Source: CAYHPY01 sp964358485
Lineage (GTDB): Bacteria; Elusimicrobiota; Elusimicrobia; UBA1565; UBA9628
Length of the DNA stretch: 14,785 nt
Assembly (NCBI GenBank): GCA_964358485.1
Contig: CAYHPY010000093.1
Span: 1 to 14,785, forward strand
Direction of reading: 5' to 3'
Part shown: positions 14,201 through 14,785 of the stretch, one piece after another
How positions within the stretch are numbered: position 1 is the first letter of the stretch
Layout: each line of letters begins with the position of its first letter
Position numbers and translations under genes: made by a program
Notes under the pieces: generated by a model
Database searches by the model: none
What the model was told of the DNA's origin: nothing
The model's input: the letters and a program-made list of their open reading frames with translations, nothing else

Positions 14201-14758
14201 ATGAAATTCACCGCTTTGGCCTTCCTGCTTCTGCTGCCGGGCCCGCTTTTCGCCGCGCCCTATACCCTGGAGGACTCCGGGGACTTCCAGCCCGCCGGCC
14301 ACCGCGTCGAGTTCGCGGACCGCTACGGTTGGCGCGGCTATAAAATGAAGCTCGAGTTCGGGGTGGAGGCGGGCGGCCGCCAGCTGACCAAGGACTCCAA
14401 GCTCAGCATCCGCATTCTCCGCCGCTCCGGCGCGGACTGGGAATACACCTGCCGGGCCCGCGGCAAGAACGCCCTGGTTCCCAACATCAACCTCCTTTAT
14501 GGAAAGGGGATGTCCGTGGTGGTGGAGTGCGAGGTGGACCAGGAGGATTTCGCGGACGCCGTCAATCTCTCCAAGGAGGACGTCGGGAGCCCCCGCCTCG
14601 TCTTTCACGCGATGATCCTCAACGGCGAGGTCCGGCTCGGCGCGCAGCGGGGGTTGTACATTCTCCCCTCCGGACAGTTCGAGGCCTCCGAGCTCAACGC
14701 CTACGCGTCGGTCAATGACGACCCCTCGAATCTTTCGGTCGTGTTCCGCAGTAATTGA
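14201..14758 (+). CDS. Secreted protein of unknown function
   Basis: A 185-residue exported protein that I do not recognise. The signal peptide is clear: MK, then a hydrophobic core (TALAFLLLLPGPLFA), with cleavage after A18 or A19. The mature part looks like a single beta-rich domain (RVEFADRYGWRGYKMKLEFGVEAGG, SKLSIRILRRSG, SVVVECEVDQEDF, LVFHAMILNGEVRLG). C-terminal NAYASVNDDPSNLSVVFRSN suggests a final strand. Two cysteines in the mature part (CRARG at about 86 and VVECEV at about 108) could form one disulfide in the periplasm. The start is well supported: GAGGGGG at 14186-14192 lies 8 nt before the ATG. It is transcribed away from the ATPase operon; no functional link is visible. Only 27 bp remain in the window after the stop. 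Confidence 0.82.
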   Translation: MKFTALAFLLLLPGPLFAAPYTLEDSGDFQPAGHRVEFADRYGWRGYKMKLEFGVEAGGRQLTKDSKLSIRILRRSGADWEYTCRARGKNALVPNINLLYGKGMSVVVECEVDQEDFADAVNLSKEDVGSPRLVFHAMILNGEVRLGAQRGLYILPSGQFEASELNAYASVNDDPSNLSVVFRSN

Positions 14759-14785
14759 TCGGACGCCCTGGCGGGGCGGCAGCCC

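Noticed and set aside
13974..14204. Plus-strand 76-residue open frame ending in ATGA with the secreted-protein start
   Set aside because: The overlap looks like coupling, but the TTG start lacks a Shine-Dalgarno and the Arg/Gly/Pro composition is that of a GC-rich shadow.
14764..14778. CGCCC-TGGCG-GGGCG hairpin after the last gene
   Set aside because: It could be the start of a terminator, but the window ends before any T-tract, and a 5-bp GC stem is common in this DNA.

Overview
The window is a dense, high-GC (roughly two-thirds G+C) bacterial chromosome segment. It has short intergenic gaps, several start/stop overlaps (ATGA or TTGA) and some GTG/TTG starts. No rRNA, tRNA, CRISPR array, insertion sequence, phage gene or attachment site is visible. 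The gene content suggests a free-living Gram-negative bacterium: a candidate lipoprotein, Sec signal peptides, a PilB/GspE-type assembly ATPase, CorA, and orphan histidine kinases. A high-GC lineage such as Elusimicrobiota or a deltaproteobacterial-type group would fit, but the sequence alone does not prove the taxonomy.

Layout. (1) 1-1474, plus strand: the 3' part of a galT-like nucleotidyltransferase, overlapped by an RluA-family pseudouridine synthase. (2) 1486-3219, plus strand: a self-contained transcription unit. It has a near-consensus sigma70 promoter, an SPFH/zinc-ribbon protein, a small secreted coiled-coil protein and an intrinsic terminator. (3) 3267-4436, plus strand: an HNH endonuclease-like protein preceded by an operator-like inverted repeat. 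Its 3' end overlaps the convergent kinase gene by 53 bp. (4) 7288-4384, minus strand: a DUF255/thioredoxin-fold protein (YyaL/SPATA20 type) and a small soluble histidine kinase, overlapping by 26 bp. A roughly 340-bp stretch of this DUF255 gene has much lower GC and different codon use. (5) 7322-9036, plus strand: a candidate lipoprotein and a CorA transporter joined by an ATGA overlap, divergent from block 4. (6) 13842-9033, minus strand: a tight three-gene operon encoding a PilB/GspE-type ATPase with an N-terminal response-regulator receiver domain, a TPR protein, and a PAS histidine kinase. (7) 13843-14200: the only long non-coding stretch, with repeats and possible promoters. (8) 14201-14758, plus strand: an unrecognised secreted protein.

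The most interesting unit is block 6. The ATPase carries a receiver domain with all phosphorylation residues present, and the same operon encodes a histidine kinase that has no receiver domain of its own. The simplest reading is a phospho-controlled type IV pilus or type II secretion-like motor with a dedicated kinase and a TPR adaptor. That pairing is inference from gene order and intact motifs. The second notable signal is the GC trough inside the DUF255 gene, which looks like in-frame recombination with a lower-GC homologue.
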